48,457 nucleotides of DNA from an uncultured Verrucomicrobiae bacterium. GTDB taxonomy: Bacteria; Verrucomicrobiota; Verrucomicrobiia; Limisphaerales; UBA1096. Position 1 is the stretch's first letter. Each line of letters starts with the position of its first letter. The stretch is taken from contig CALJHX010000027.1 of the NCBI GenBank assembly GCA_937770485.1, positions 1 through 48,457 of the forward strand. Reading direction: 5' to 3'. Position numbers and translations under genes: made by a program. Of the stretch, positions 8,336 through 17,847 are shown piece by piece. The notes below the pieces were generated by a model, which saw only the letters and a list, made by a program, of their open reading frames with translations, did not search any database and was not told where the DNA came from.

Positions 8336-9961
8336 TCAGGATTGACGGGGACGCATAAAGTGAACGAAGACTGCTGCCAAAACAAACACACCCACAGCGA
8401 TCACGCCAGTCCACTGCACTTTGCTCCATATTGACCAACCGGCACCGATGGTGGCGGCGATCAGTGCCACGAGCATGGCGATATTCAGCGCGATGCGTTT
8501 GTTGCCCTGCGGCAGTGCGTCTCCCATGAGGCTCTTGCTGTTGATCATCAGGAAAAAGGTGATGTAGGCGATTGGCAACAGTACCATGCCGAAAACACTC
8601 GTCGGCACGGCCAGCCAAAAGCGGGCGTCCCCATCGCCCCAAAGGAACAGAAAGCCCAACGCACCCGTGATGCCCGGAAGAATAGACCCAATCCGGTGTT
8701 TCATGCCGCCGATCTCGGCTCCAAGCATCTCGGTGACGGTGAAGCCGTTGATCAGCATCAAAATGATAATGGTCGAGACCGCCATGCCGAGCACGCCGAT
8801 ACCAAAGACCGTCTGTGTCACGGCCTTGTTGCCGGTGAGTTTTTCCAGTGAACCGGCCAGTTGAAAGGCGTCACGGCTCACGAGCATCGCGGCAAGTTGC
8901 TTGTCCATGTCGTTTGGTTCTTTGGCTTCACCGAGCTTAGCCTGTATGCCGGATAAATTCTTGTCATAAGCGCCCTGCAGCTTTTCAGTCAGCGCAGTTC
9001 TCTTCGCGGGATCGAGCAGGCCTTTGTCGTATTCGCCGTGGAACTGGCTGGCGGAAGCGATCACCACGCAGGTCGTCGCGAGGAAAAACGGGAGAAACAA
9101 GCCAAGCGAAAGATCGAACGTGGCCAAGCCTCGGTGCTCTTTTCCCCAGCCCTTGCGCAGCATCGAGTACGGCAACAGGAAGGTCATATTGATGCCCACA
9201 GCAGTGGCGGCGGCAGTGACCATTCGATCGCGCTGCGAACTGAGGATGACATCGTTCCAGTAGCCCGGGTCGCTCGATTTCGCGATGATCTCCGTGAACT
9301 TCGACGCTGGCTCGGAGAGCAGGCTTAAATTGGGAATGAAGCCTGCGAAAATTGCCCCCCAATCGAGGCTGCCGGACATCGCCACGACGACACCGAAGAA
9401 ACTCACCACCACGATGGCCACCATGATTTTTAGAATAATCTCGAAGACCTTCACCCCTTTACTGCCGCTGTCGTACGACCACACCACCGCCGCACCGATG
9501 ACAAAGAGCAGTAGCGCACACCAGTACTTGCCGTTGTCGCCGTCGAGGATGCCAAAGTTTTGCTGAAGCGCCGCCGTGCCGAGCGAGAACTGCGGCATGG
9601 CCCACACGAGGTTGGCCAGCATCGCGGCGATGAGCCAGCCCCAGCCGAGCACCGGGTTGATGTGTTTGTTGATCGCGCGAAACGGTTTCTCGCCGGTGGA
9701 GAGCGTGACGTAACCGATGACCGAGAGCATCAGCACGCCGAAAATCATCATCAGCGGCTGCAGCCAAAGCAGCTCGTAGCCACCAATCACCCCGATGTAA
9801 AGGCTGCCAGCGAGCGAACCACCACCGAGAGTGATCGCGCCCTGCAGCCAGCCGGGGCCGGACAGCTTGGCGAAAGTACCCCAGCGGGAAAGGAGCGGTT
9901 TTTGGCTGGCCTCCGCGAGGAGGGTTTTTTCGGCGGCTAAGTTATCGTTCGAGTCACTCAT
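8336..9961 (-). CDS. Nramp-family divalent-metal transporter-like membrane protein
   Basis: A 541-residue polytopic protein with about eleven hydrophobic segments in an Nramp arrangement. TM1 begins KLSGPGWLQGAITLGGGSL and the TM6-like segment is GINMTFLLPYSMLRKG. Classical Nramp transporters bind Mn/Fe through DPGN in TM1 and MPH in TM6. Here these read GPGW (35-38) and LPYSM (263-267), so the usual Asp, Asn and Met ligands are missing. A long soluble insert (about 300-370; TEKLQGAYDKNLSGI, MDKQLAAMLVSRD) interrupts the membrane part. It therefore belongs to a divergent branch whose substrate cannot be inferred from the motifs. It is the first gene of a minus-strand run with the kinase and the GYF_2/dispanin-like gene. 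ATG at 9961. Confidence 0.82.
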   Translation of the reverse strand: MSDSNDNLAAEKTLLAEASQKPLLSRWGTFAKLSGPGWLQGAITLGGGSLAGSLYIGVIGGYELLWLQPLMMIFGVLMLSVIGYVTLSTGEKPFRAINKHINPVLGWGWLIAAMLANLVWAMPQFSLGTAALQQNFGILDGDNGKYWCALLLFVIGAAVVWSYDSGSKGVKVFEIILKIMVAIVVVSFFGVVVAMSGSLDWGAIFAGFIPNLSLLSEPASKFTEIIAKSSDPGYWNDVILSSQRDRMVTAAATAVGINMTFLLPYSMLRKGWGKEHRGLATFDLSLGLFLPFFLATTCVVIASASQFHGEYDKGLLDPAKRTALTEKLQGAYDKNLSGIQAKLGEAKEPNDMDKQLAAMLVSRDAFQLAGSLEKLTGNKAVTQTVFGIGVLGMAVSTIIILMLINGFTVTEMLGAEIGGMKHRIGSILPGITGALGFLFLWGDGDARFWLAVPTSVFGMVLLPIAYITFFLMINSKSLMGDALPQGNKRIALNIAMLVALIAATIGAGWSIWSKVQWTGVIAVGVFVLAAVFVHFMRPRQS

Positions 9962-10066
9962 AGGTCAGATTGAGTTGCGCTTGGCCAATCGCTTGCTTGG
10001 CCAGAGAACGCCCGGAGTCTGGAGAAAATCGAGCCGGAAACAAAGGCAATTCTCCCGCCAAGCGCC

Positions 10067-10103
10067 AAAAGAAAACCGCCGGCCCCGTAAAGGACCGCCG
10101 GTT
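10067..10103 (-). terminator. Rho-independent terminator of the metalloprotease gene
   Basis: Read on the minus strand, AACCGGCGGTCC pairs with GGGCCGGCGGTT with one internal mismatch and a short loop. TTTTC then TTTT follows. It lies 40-76 bases past the metalloprotease stop codon, in the correct orientation. Confidence 0.8.
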
Positions 10104-10142
10104 ATATTAGCCAAACTTTTGGCTTTGGCTCGTAATGTTCGT

Positions 10143-12992
10143 TTAAAGCTTCGTGCTGCCGTAGATGATGCCGGCGTCGAGGGTTTTTTTGATCAACTCG
10201 CCCGCCTCGGAAAGGTGGGCGGCAGTGTAGGGATCGAGCGTTATGCCCTCGGTTTTTTGCGCGGCGTCGATGCGCTTGGCCAGGCTACGGAGCTGCTGGC
10301 TCGCCAGATTAGCCAACGGCCGCGAACTGGCGCCACGCCACGAGCCCGGCATGCTGAGGCTGACCAGGCGCTCGAGGTGCTCGCGCTGCAGGTTGCGGCG
10401 CAGGCTCGAGATCAGCGGCTTGCGGGCGGTGTGCTCGCCCTTGGCCGGGGCCTTCAACTCGGTCCAGATGGCGTCATCGAGTTTGCCCAGAATTTCCGGC
10501 AGCGTGATGGCATCCTTGTCGGCCTCGACGAGGAATTCGTTATCGTACACGCGGCCCAGCGAGGTTGGATTGAGGATCATCGTGAGTGTGGAGGCCTGGA
10601 TACCCATGACTTTCTCGTGCACCGGCCAGGTGGTGTCCTTCATTGAACTGGAGAGGTTATCGATCCAGCGATCGCCTCCCATGCGGCGGAGCAACTCGTT
10701 GTTGAGGCCGAACGCCTCGTCGTTGAAGGCGTTCTCGAGCATGAACTCGAGTGCCTCGCGCTGCCGCTTGGCTGGTACGGGGGTTATGGGATAGCGGTCG
10801 CCAGGATCGCCTTTCTTGTCGCGGTTCACGAACGAGCCGCCGATCCAGTTGCCCATCATGCTCAGCGATCGCGACTGCAGCGAGAGGGTGAGTTGATAGC
10901 CGTAACGGGCCTTGGCCCAGCTTTGGCCCTTCTTCACGAAGTGATCGAGCAACTGCCCGCGATGGTGCTTCACGATGTTCATCTGGTTGTGGGCGTACTG
11001 GAGCGGGTTAGAGGCGAAGTCATACCGGCGTGCGAACGGGTCGGGGCCAATCGTGTCCTCGTCAGTGGCAAACTGCAATTTGGGATCGGACACGCGGCTC
11101 AGGATTTTCTGCAACTCCTCGGGTTTTTTGACAATGGAGTAGCCGTACTCGATGGCCCAATGGTCGTAAGGACCGATGCCGGTCATGGTGTGATCTCCCT
11201 GTTTTTCACCGACGCCCTTGTGCATATTGATAGGCAGATAATCCATCACCGAGCCGGCCAAGGTCTCCTTGCCCTTGATCTCGTCGCTGTTGATTTTTTC
11301 CAGCGAGTGGATGCTCGAGGCCTTGAAGTTGTGGCGCAGGCCAAGCGTGTGTCCCACCTCGTGGGCGACCAACTCGGCGATCAGCGGCCCAATGAACCAC
11401 TCCGGCACACCGTCGAGTGTGACCTCGGTTTTTTTTGGCTTGGGCTTCGGCTTGTCGCCGCCCTTGTCATCCTTCTCGCCTTCCTCCTTGGCCAACTCGA
11501 CGTCCAACTCGAGTGAAAACCGCATGGCGGCCAAGTCGAGCGACTTGCACTCGGCAGCACGGCAAAGGCCGTTCACCTGGCTGATGCGCCCGTACAGGCC
11601 GTCAAACTCGTTGTCGCCAATCAATTCGCCATCCACCTTGGCTAGGGGATGCCCGCCGTAGGCTTCCGCGCCGTGGGCGGCCAAGTCGGCCTTGATAGAG
11701 GCACGCATCGAGGGATGGGCCAAGCGCACACGCGGATCCCACTCGGGATGCTCCTTGAGCCAAGCGAGTGTTTCCGGTGCGAAACCCTCCATTGCGATCC
11801 TCGGGAGGATTTCGTTGAATTGCATCCAGTAATGACGAATCCAGCCGTCGGTCAAAATAATATCGGCGTCGAGAATCTGGCCGGTCAGCGGGTTGACACG
11901 GCTCGGGCCGATGGCGGTGCCGACATCGTTGTTGAGCCAGCGGACAAAGTTGTACCGGGCATCCTCTGGATCCTTCTCCATGTGCGCGCCGGTGGTGGCG
12001 TCCTGGTAGTAAACCTCAATGGCATTGGCCAAGCCTACTTTATCGTAGGCCTTGTTCCACATCAGGATGCCCTCGCGTACCCAGCGGCGGTAGCGCACCG
12101 GCGTGGTGTGCTCGATGTAGAAAATGATCGGGTTCTTAACCGGGCTGACCTTGAGCTTGGGATCGGCCTTCTCGAGGTGCCATCGGTTGATGTAGCGGAT
12201 TTTCTTTTGCTCGTTCGTGTACTTGCCGAGGTCGGAGTAACTTGTCGTAAAGTAGCCCACGCGCTGGTCGGCGACTCGCGGCTTGTAGGTTTTGCTCGGG
12301 ACGATCAAGCTGATCGAGTAGTGCAGCGTCTTGAGTACGCCGTTGGACGACGGCGCGGTGAAGGCCAGCTCGACGTTGCCCGGGAACGCCTTGGCGGTGC
12401 GGACTTGCGCGAGCTTTGCGTTGAAGCCGCCACCCCGGCTGCCGAAAAACTTCGACGCCTGGCCGACGAGCAGCGCGTCCATGTCGATCACCGGCCGGTT
12501 CTTCGGCAACAGCGTGATGATCGGCACATCGACAATCACGCGGTCGGTGAAGAGCCGCTTCACGGAGGCCTTCGACTCGGGATCGCCGCTGGAACGCACC
12601 TTGAGGTTGGGCTCGATGATCAGCAGCCGCTTGTCGAGCCGCTTGAAGTAAACGTACTTCTCGCCCGCCTGCAGCCCGGCGTACATCTCGCCACTGGCCA
12701 CGGTGGTCGCGATAAAAAACCGCTTCGACTCAAACCCGGCCGGCAGCGCGCCGAGCATTTGCTGATCCTTCTTGCGCACGTAGATGGAGAGCAGGCTGGA
12801 CTTCTTGTCCATGCTGGATATGACCTGCTCGTAGCCCTTGAGCACCGTCGTGTACGATGGAAAGTCCGGCTTGACAGTCGGCGACTTGGCAGCCGGCTTG
12901 GCGGCCGGCTTGGCCGGGGGTGGGGTTTGTGCGAATGCGGCGGCCGTCACAAGGCCAAGCGCGACAACAATGTGTATGCTCTGTTTTTTCAT
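10143..12992 (-). CDS. Secreted zinc-dependent metalloprotease (DUF5117/DUF4953-type metzincin)
   Basis: A 949-residue secreted protein. It has a signal peptide (KKQSIHIVVALGLVTAAAFAQ) and a Pro/Ala/Lys-rich linker. A large N-terminal region follows (EQVISSMDKKSSLLSIYVRKKDQQ, shown here only as YEQVISSMDKKSS), which matches the style of DUF5117/DUF5118. The catalytic domain has HEVGHTLGLRH, with zinc ligands His544, His548 and His554 and catalytic Glu545, and a Met-turn-like SVMDYLPIN. That is the metzincin arrangement HExxHxxGxxH. It would cleave peptides or proteins in the periplasm or outside the cell. ATG at 12992 is preferred to a GTG or TTG start 29 codons upstream, because it places the signal peptide first. 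Transcription probably ends at the hairpin near 10.1 kb. Substrate and biological role are unknown. Confidence 0.85.
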   Translation of the reverse strand: MKKQSIHIVVALGLVTAAAFAQTPPPAKPAAKPAAKSPTVKPDFPSYTTVLKGYEQVISSMDKKSSLLSIYVRKKDQQMLGALPAGFESKRFFIATTVASGEMYAGLQAGEKYVYFKRLDKRLLIIEPNLKVRSSGDPESKASVKRLFTDRVIVDVPIITLLPKNRPVIDMDALLVGQASKFFGSRGGGFNAKLAQVRTAKAFPGNVELAFTAPSSNGVLKTLHYSISLIVPSKTYKPRVADQRVGYFTTSYSDLGKYTNEQKKIRYINRWHLEKADPKLKVSPVKNPIIFYIEHTTPVRYRRWVREGILMWNKAYDKVGLANAIEVYYQDATTGAHMEKDPEDARYNFVRWLNNDVGTAIGPSRVNPLTGQILDADIILTDGWIRHYWMQFNEILPRIAMEGFAPETLAWLKEHPEWDPRVRLAHPSMRASIKADLAAHGAEAYGGHPLAKVDGELIGDNEFDGLYGRISQVNGLCRAAECKSLDLAAMRFSLELDVELAKEEGEKDDKGGDKPKPKPKKTEVTLDGVPEWFIGPLIAELVAHEVGHTLGLRHNFKASSIHSLEKINSDEIKGKETLAGSVMDYLPINMHKGVGEKQGDHTMTGIGPYDHWAIEYGYSIVKKPEELQKILSRVSDPKLQFATDEDTIGPDPFARRYDFASNPLQYAHNQMNIVKHHRGQLLDHFVKKGQSWAKARYGYQLTLSLQSRSLSMMGNWIGGSFVNRDKKGDPGDRYPITPVPAKRQREALEFMLENAFNDEAFGLNNELLRRMGGDRWIDNLSSSMKDTTWPVHEKVMGIQASTLTMILNPTSLGRVYDNEFLVEADKDAITLPEILGKLDDAIWTELKAPAKGEHTARKPLISSLRRNLQREHLERLVSLSMPGSWRGASSRPLANLASQQLRSLAKRIDAAQKTEGITLDPYTAAHLSEAGELIKKTLDAGIIYGSTKL

Positions 12993-13125
12993 GATAAAAA
13001 GCGGTTTAGGCCGGAGCCAATTAAAAACACGCCCTCCGATGGGCAACGGGGAATGTGCCTCACGCTTGGCCGATTTCAAGTAAGAATCAGCCTGTCTTTA
13101 AGCCAAACGGCCCTCGGTTCTCGAC

Positions 13126-13139
13126 CGCTTGGCCAAGCG
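13126..13139. repeat. CGCTTGGCCAAGCG palindrome (intergenic)
   Basis: A full 14-base copy in the divergent gap between the metalloprotease and ribBA, 28 bases before the ribBA ATG. Confidence 0.9.
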
Positions 13140-13167
13140 CGGGTAGCATTCTGAACGGGCGGGTAAC

Positions 13168-14382
13168 ATGGCGGCAAAGAAAATCACGGGTAAATTTGAC
13201 TCAATCGAGGCGGTGCTACGCGACATCGCGCGCGGCAAAATGGTTGTCGTCGTCGATGACGCCGATCGCGAAAACGAGGGCGACCTGATTATGGCCGCCG
13301 AGAAGACGACGGCCAAGGCGGTCAACTTCATGGCCCGGTTCGGCCGCGGCCTCATCTGCGTTCCCACCGCGCCGGAGCGACTCCAGCAACTCGGCATCGA
13401 GCGAATGGTGCTCAACAACCGCGAAGGCCATCGCACCGATTTCCAGATCAGCGTCGATGCCGCGCAAGGCATCACTACCGGCATCAGCGCCGCCGACCGC
13501 GCCCGGACCATTAAGACCCTGGCTAACCCCACCTCGCTCGCCGCCGACCTCGTGCAACCGGGCCACATCTTCCCGTTGCGCGCCAAGACCGGCGGCGTGC
13601 TGCAACGCGCCGGCCACACCGAGGCGGCGGTCGACCTCGCACGGCTTGCCGGCTGCCGGCCGATGGGCGTCATCTGCGAGGTCATGAACGACAACGGCTC
13701 GATGGCCCGCCTCCCGGAGCTGCGCCGCTTCTCGAAAAAACACAAGCTCAAGCTCTGCTCCATCGAGCAACTCATCGAGTTTCGCCGGAAGAGCGAAAAG
13801 CTCGTCGCCTGCGAGGAGATCGTCCAGATGCCCACCGACTTCGGCGAGTTCGACCTGCACCTTTACCTCTCCACCATCGACGGCCAGCACCATCTCGCGC
13901 TCGTCAAGGGCAGCATGAACGCCCGCCGCCGCACCCTCGTGCGCGTACACAGCGAGTGCCTCACCGGCGACGTGTTTGCCTCGCGCCGCTGCGATTGCGG
14001 GCCGCAGTTGCAACAAGCCATGAAGCAGGTTTCCGCCGCCGGCCACGGAGTGATCCTGTACATGCGCCAAGAGGGCCGCGGCATCGGTTTGGCCCCAAAA
14101 ATAAAGGCTTACAAACTCCAGCAGAAAGGCTACGACACCGTCGAGGCCAACGAGAAACTTGGCTACCCGATGGACCTGCGCGAGTACGGCATCGGCGCAC
14201 AAATTCTCGCCGACATCGGCATCAAGAAAATCCGGTTGCTCACCAACAATCCAAAAAAAATCATCGGCTTGGAAGGGTACGGACTCGAGGTCGTCGAGCA
14301 GGTGCCGATCCGCGTGAAGCCAAACAAGCACAACAAGAAGTACCTCAAGACCAAGCGCGAAAAACTGGGTCATCTACTTTGA
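13168..14382 (+). CDS. ribBA: Bifunctional DHBP synthase / GTP cyclohydrolase II
   Basis: A 404-residue two-domain riboflavin enzyme of the usual length. The N-terminal half makes 3,4-dihydroxy-2-butanone 4-phosphate from ribulose 5-phosphate: DDADRENEGDL (30-40) supplies the acidic metal site and GHTEAAVDLA is conserved. The C-terminal half opens GTP to the pyrimidine precursor. Its zinc cysteines are in HSECLTGDVFASRRCDCG (about 261-278) and the GTP-binding motif is RQEGRGIGL (about 300-308). Both active sites look complete. It starts at ATG 13168 after a GGGCGGG purine-rich stretch. No FMN riboswitch is apparent in the 88 bases upstream that precede it, and hrpB follows 40 bases downstream on the same strand. 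No other rib genes are in the window. Confidence 0.97.
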   Translation: MAAKKITGKFDSIEAVLRDIARGKMVVVVDDADRENEGDLIMAAEKTTAKAVNFMARFGRGLICVPTAPERLQQLGIERMVLNNREGHRTDFQISVDAAQGITTGISAADRARTIKTLANPTSLAADLVQPGHIFPLRAKTGGVLQRAGHTEAAVDLARLAGCRPMGVICEVMNDNGSMARLPELRRFSKKHKLKLCSIEQLIEFRRKSEKLVACEEIVQMPTDFGEFDLHLYLSTIDGQHHLALVKGSMNARRRTLVRVHSECLTGDVFASRRCDCGPQLQQAMKQVSAAGHGVILYMRQEGRGIGLAPKIKAYKLQQKGYDTVEANEKLGYPMDLREYGIGAQILADIGIKKIRLLTNNPKKIIGLEGYGLEVVEQVPIRVKPNKHNKKYLKTKREKLGHLL

Positions 14383-14422
14383 CGCCCCACCCCACTTTCT
14401 TGCTTACCCAAGCGCACGCGGC

Positions 14423-16999
14423 ATGAACGAGTCGCTCCCCATCTGGGACATCCACGGCGAGATCGCCGACACGCTCGCCGTGCAAAACCGCCTCGTCCTT
14501 GCTGCGCCGACCGGCTCTGGCAAATCCACACAAGTCCCGAAAATCATCCTCGACGACGTCCTCTGCGGCGGCAGTAAAGTCATCGTGCTGCAGCCGCGCC
14601 GCGTCGCTGCTCGCTCGCTCGCCCGGCGCGTCGCGTGGGAACGATCGGCTAGGCTCGGCGACGAAGTCGGCTATCAGGTTCGCTTCGAAAACCACACCGG
14701 CCCTGAGACAAAAATCGAGTTCATCACCGAGGGCGTGCTGCTACGCCGCCTGCAAGACGACCCGCAATTGGCCAGCGTCGGCGCGGTGTTGTTCGACGAG
14801 TTTCACGAGCGCAACCTGATGAGCGACCTCGCACTTGGCCTCGTCAAAAAACTGCAACGCACAGGACGCACCGACCTGAAGATTGTGGTCATGTCGGCGA
14901 CGATCGAAACCGGCCCGATCGCCCGCTACCTTGCCCAAGCGGATGACGAACCCTGCCGCGTGCTCGCCTCCGACGGGCGCACCTTTCCGGTCGAGATTTG
15001 CTTCGGCCAATATCGCAATCGCGACCCCATCACCGAGCAGGCTGCCGAGGTCGTCGAGCAAATCCTCCGCGACAACTCTCCCGGAGATATTTTGATTTTT
15101 ATGCCGGGAATGGGGGAAATTCGCGGCACTATCGCCTCGATCAACCGACGACGACTCCCGGAGTCGGTCGAGTTGATCCCGCTGCACGGGGACCTCCCGC
15201 CGGCCGATCAGGATCGCGCCTTCTCCGGGAGCGACCGCCGAAAAATCGTTGTCGCCACCAACGTCGCCGAGACCTCGGTGACCATCGACGGCATCCGTCA
15301 CGTGATCGACAGCGGCATGGCCCGCGTCGCCCGCTTCGACGCCGAGCGCGGCTTTGGCACCTTGTTAATCGAGGAGATCAGCCGCGCCTCCGCCGACCAA
15401 CGCGCCGGCCGCGCCGGCCGCACCGCTCCGGGAACGTGCCACCGGCTTTGGACCGAGAGCGGCCACCTCAATCGCCCCGGGCACAACACGCCGGAAATCC
15501 ACCGTACCGATTTGTCGGGGTCGGTGCTGATGCTGCACGCCGCCGGCATCGACGAAGCCACCCCGTTTGACTGGCTCGACAAGCCGGACGCCAACGCGGT
15601 GGCCAAGGCCGAGTCGCTGCTACGCTCGCTCGGCGCCTTGGCCAACGGCAACGCCCGCGGCTTGACCGACGTCGGGCGCGCGATGCTGCGACTGCCGATG
15701 CACCCACGCCTGGCCCGGATGATCGTCGAGGGAAGCCGACGCGGTTGCGTGAACGAGGCGGCGTTGTGCGCGGCGTTCATGAGTGGGCGCAACATTCTCA
15801 TCCGCTCCACTCGCGACGACAAAACGGTGCAAGCCGCTCAGGAGCCGTTCCGCGACGGAGCCGACTCCGACTTCGAGGTGATGATACGCGCGTGGCAGTT
15901 CGCCAACGCGTGCCGCTACAACGTTGACGACTGCCGCGCGCACGGCATCCACGCCGGGGCATGCCGCGAGGTCGAGTCGGCGTTCCGGCAAATCCTTAAC
16001 TTGGCCAAGACGACCGACGCGCAGGCGGCTCCCGACCGGTCGACGTCCACCGCCCTGCGCCACTGCATCCTCGCCGCGTTTGCCGACCAACTCTGCGTGC
16101 GGCGCGACAGCGGCACGCTGTTTTGCAACTTGACTGACGGCCGCAGCGGCACGCTCGTCCGCGAGAGCGTCGTGCAAAAATCTCCACTTCTTGTCATCGG
16201 CGAAATCCGGCAAGTGTCCGCCCGGGGCGACCGCGCCCAAACGCTGCTGAGCCTGGCAGCAGCAGTAGAACTGGACTGGGTGCGCGAGCTGTTTCCCGGC
16301 GACTTGACGACCCGCGCCGAGTGCGGGTTCGATCCCGGCATGAAACGCGTTGAGGCCCATGAAATAACACGTTTTCGCGATCTCGAGCTCGGCCGGATAC
16401 GGGCGAAAGAGGCTGATCCACAAGCCGCCGGCCAAGCGCTGGCCAAGGCCTGTTTGGGCGAGTGGTTCACGCCGAAATCGTTCGACCACTCGATCCGGCA
16501 ACTCATCAGGCGGCTCAATTGGCTGTGCGCCGCCAGGGCGGATTTGGAATTTCCGCCGCTCGACGAGACAGCGATTTTGAATTGCCTGAGTGCCGCGTTT
16601 GCGGGCATGACCTTGGCCAAGCAAGCGGTTGCCGCCGACGTAAAGCCGGCGTTCCGCAAACACATGCCGAGCGAGCAGTGGGAGTGGCTCGACGAGTTCG
16701 CGCCCCAAACGATCCCTTGGCTGGACGACAAACCGAAACGCTTGGAGTACCCTGACAAACCGGCGGACAAACAAGGCAACATGCTGCCGGTGGAGTTGCA
16801 CGTGAAGCTTCACGACTGCTTCCGTCTGGCCGAGCATCCGCGCATCTGCGATGGCGAACACATCGTGCGGTTCAAGCTGTTGACCCCAAAAAACAGGAAG
16901 ATCGATTACTGCGACGATTGGCCGACATTCAAGCAGCGCGAATATCCGAAAATCCGAAAAGACCTCCTGGCAAAGTTCCCCGGCGTGGGCTGGGTATGA
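14423..16999 (+). CDS. hrpB: ATP-dependent helicase HrpB
   Basis: An 858-residue DExH helicase of superfamily 2. Walker A is APTGSGKS (28-35). Walker B is DEFH (125-128) in LFDEFHERN, the form typical of HrpB, followed by VMSAT (156-160). The second RecA domain has LIPLHGDLPP, VVATNVAETSVTI and motif VI in QRAGRAGRTAPG. The large C-terminal part includes the family tail (FAPQTIPW, QGNMLPVELHVKL), ending PKIRKDLLAKFPG. HrpB proteins are thought to act on RNA or RNP; the exact bacterial role is poorly known. It is on the same strand as ribBA and cysQ and may be co-transcribed. Three TTGGCCAA copies lie inside it (15638, 16001, 16613), all read as L-A-K/N. Confidence 0.94.
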   Translation: MNESLPIWDIHGEIADTLAVQNRLVLAAPTGSGKSTQVPKIILDDVLCGGSKVIVLQPRRVAARSLARRVAWERSARLGDEVGYQVRFENHTGPETKIEFITEGVLLRRLQDDPQLASVGAVLFDEFHERNLMSDLALGLVKKLQRTGRTDLKIVVMSATIETGPIARYLAQADDEPCRVLASDGRTFPVEICFGQYRNRDPITEQAAEVVEQILRDNSPGDILIFMPGMGEIRGTIASINRRRLPESVELIPLHGDLPPADQDRAFSGSDRRKIVVATNVAETSVTIDGIRHVIDSGMARVARFDAERGFGTLLIEEISRASADQRAGRAGRTAPGTCHRLWTESGHLNRPGHNTPEIHRTDLSGSVLMLHAAGIDEATPFDWLDKPDANAVAKAESLLRSLGALANGNARGLTDVGRAMLRLPMHPRLARMIVEGSRRGCVNEAALCAAFMSGRNILIRSTRDDKTVQAAQEPFRDGADSDFEVMIRAWQFANACRYNVDDCRAHGIHAGACREVESAFRQILNLAKTTDAQAAPDRSTSTALRHCILAAFADQLCVRRDSGTLFCNLTDGRSGTLVRESVVQKSPLLVIGEIRQVSARGDRAQTLLSLAAAVELDWVRELFPGDLTTRAECGFDPGMKRVEAHEITRFRDLELGRIRAKEADPQAAGQALAKACLGEWFTPKSFDHSIRQLIRRLNWLCAARADLEFPPLDETAILNCLSAAFAGMTLAKQAVAADVKPAFRKHMPSEQWEWLDEFAPQTIPWLDDKPKRLEYPDKPADKQGNMLPVELHVKLHDCFRLAEHPRICDGEHIVRFKLLTPKNRKIDYCDDWPTFKQREYPKIRKDLLAKFPGVGWV

Positions 17000-17008
17000 T
17001 TTTTTGAA

Positions 17009-17791
17009 ATGATAAACGACATCCGACGGATCGCCGCCGAGGCCGGTGAGGCGATCATGAAAACCTACGACGGCCCAGCCGAGATCGAGACCAAAGAAGA
17101 CGACTCGCCACTCACTCAAGCCGACCGCGCCGCGCACGACTGCATCGTCGCCGCGCTGGAGCAATTCACGCCGGACATCCCGATTTTGTCCGAGGAATCG
17201 GAAAGCATCCCGACCGAAGAGCGGCTGGGCTGGAAACGCTTCTGGCTCGTCGACCCTCTCGACGGCACCAAGGAGTTCATCAAAAAAACCGGGCAGTTCA
17301 CCGTTAACATCGCGCTGATCGAAAACGGCGAACCAACACTTGGCGTGGTGTTGGCCCCGGCATCTGACTTGGAATACTTCGCGGCTCGCGGCAGCGGAGC
17401 ATTCAAGCGGCTTGGCCAAGCGGAGCCGCAACCGATCAAGATCGCCGAGGCCGACAAAGCCAAGCTGCGCATCGTCGCCAGCCGCGATCACGCCGGCCCG
17501 AAAGTCGCAGCCATGCTCGAGCAACTCCCGGATGCCGAACTGGTGAGCATGGGCAGTTCACTGAAATTCTGCCTCGTCGCCGAGGGTGCGGCCGATCTTT
17601 ACCCGCGCTTTGTCCCGACGATGGAATGGGATACCGGTGCGGCCCAATGCATCCTCGAGGAAGCCGGAGGTGCTGTCTGCACCCTCGACGGCTACCGACT
17701 GGCCTACGGCCGCGATGACCTACGTAACCCCTCCATCATCGCAGCCGGCCACCCTACAATAGATTGGAAGTCATTGTTACCGAGTGATTAA
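17009..17791 (+). CDS. cysQ: 3'(2'),5'-bisphosphate nucleotidase
   Basis: A 260-residue inositol-monophosphatase-fold enzyme that hydrolyses PAP/PAPS to AMP/APS, protecting sulfate assimilation from product build-up. Metal ligands are visible: Glu in LSEESES, then DPLDGTKEF, with the third site in MEWDTGAAQCI. The order and spacing match CysQ, and the length is close to the 246-270 typical of the family. It starts at ATG 17009, 9 bases after the hrpB stop, without a clear Shine-Dalgarno sequence. FKRLGQAEP is encoded by one of the dispersed palindromes (17412). Confidence 0.93.
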   Translation: MINDIRRIAAEAGEAIMKTYDGPAEIETKEDDSPLTQADRAAHDCIVAALEQFTPDIPILSEESESIPTEERLGWKRFWLVDPLDGTKEFIKKTGQFTVNIALIENGEPTLGVVLAPASDLEYFAARGSGAFKRLGQAEPQPIKIAEADKAKLRIVASRDHAGPKVAAMLEQLPDAELVSMGSSLKFCLVAEGAADLYPRFVPTMEWDTGAAQCILEEAGGAVCTLDGYRLAYGRDDLRNPSIIAAGHPTIDWKSLLPSD

Positions 17792-17803
17792 CAATCATTT
17801 TAT

Positions 17804-17815
17804 GCTTGGCCAAGC
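17804..17815. repeat. GCTTGGCCAAGC palindrome, with a second core copy at 17860
   Basis: A 12-base copy in the gap between cysQ and the Fur-family gene. A second core copy (TTGGCCAA at 17860-17867) lies within the spacer of the proposed promoter, so two copies occur within 65 bases. Confidence 0.85.
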
Positions 17816-17847
17816 GGGCTTATTGCAATTTAGACTTATTCCAAGTA

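Noticed and set aside
8325..8642. N-terminal extension of the kinase-like protein to 8642
   Set aside because: It is an out-of-frame reading of the Nramp gene 3' end; the kinase starts normally at 8324.
11649..13154. A 501-codon plus-strand frame opposite the metalloprotease
   Set aside because: It lies opposite a signal-peptide metalloprotease with HEVGH and is of low-information composition; a shadow of that gene.
13080..13167. Possible FMN riboswitch before ribBA
   Set aside because: The gap is only about 88 bases long on the ribBA strand and none of the conserved FMN-aptamer sequence is seen.
15620..17524. A 634-codon open frame on the minus strand across hrpB and cysQ
   Set aside because: It is antisense to two well-supported genes with clear motifs, has no recognisable domain, and is explained by high G+C codon use.
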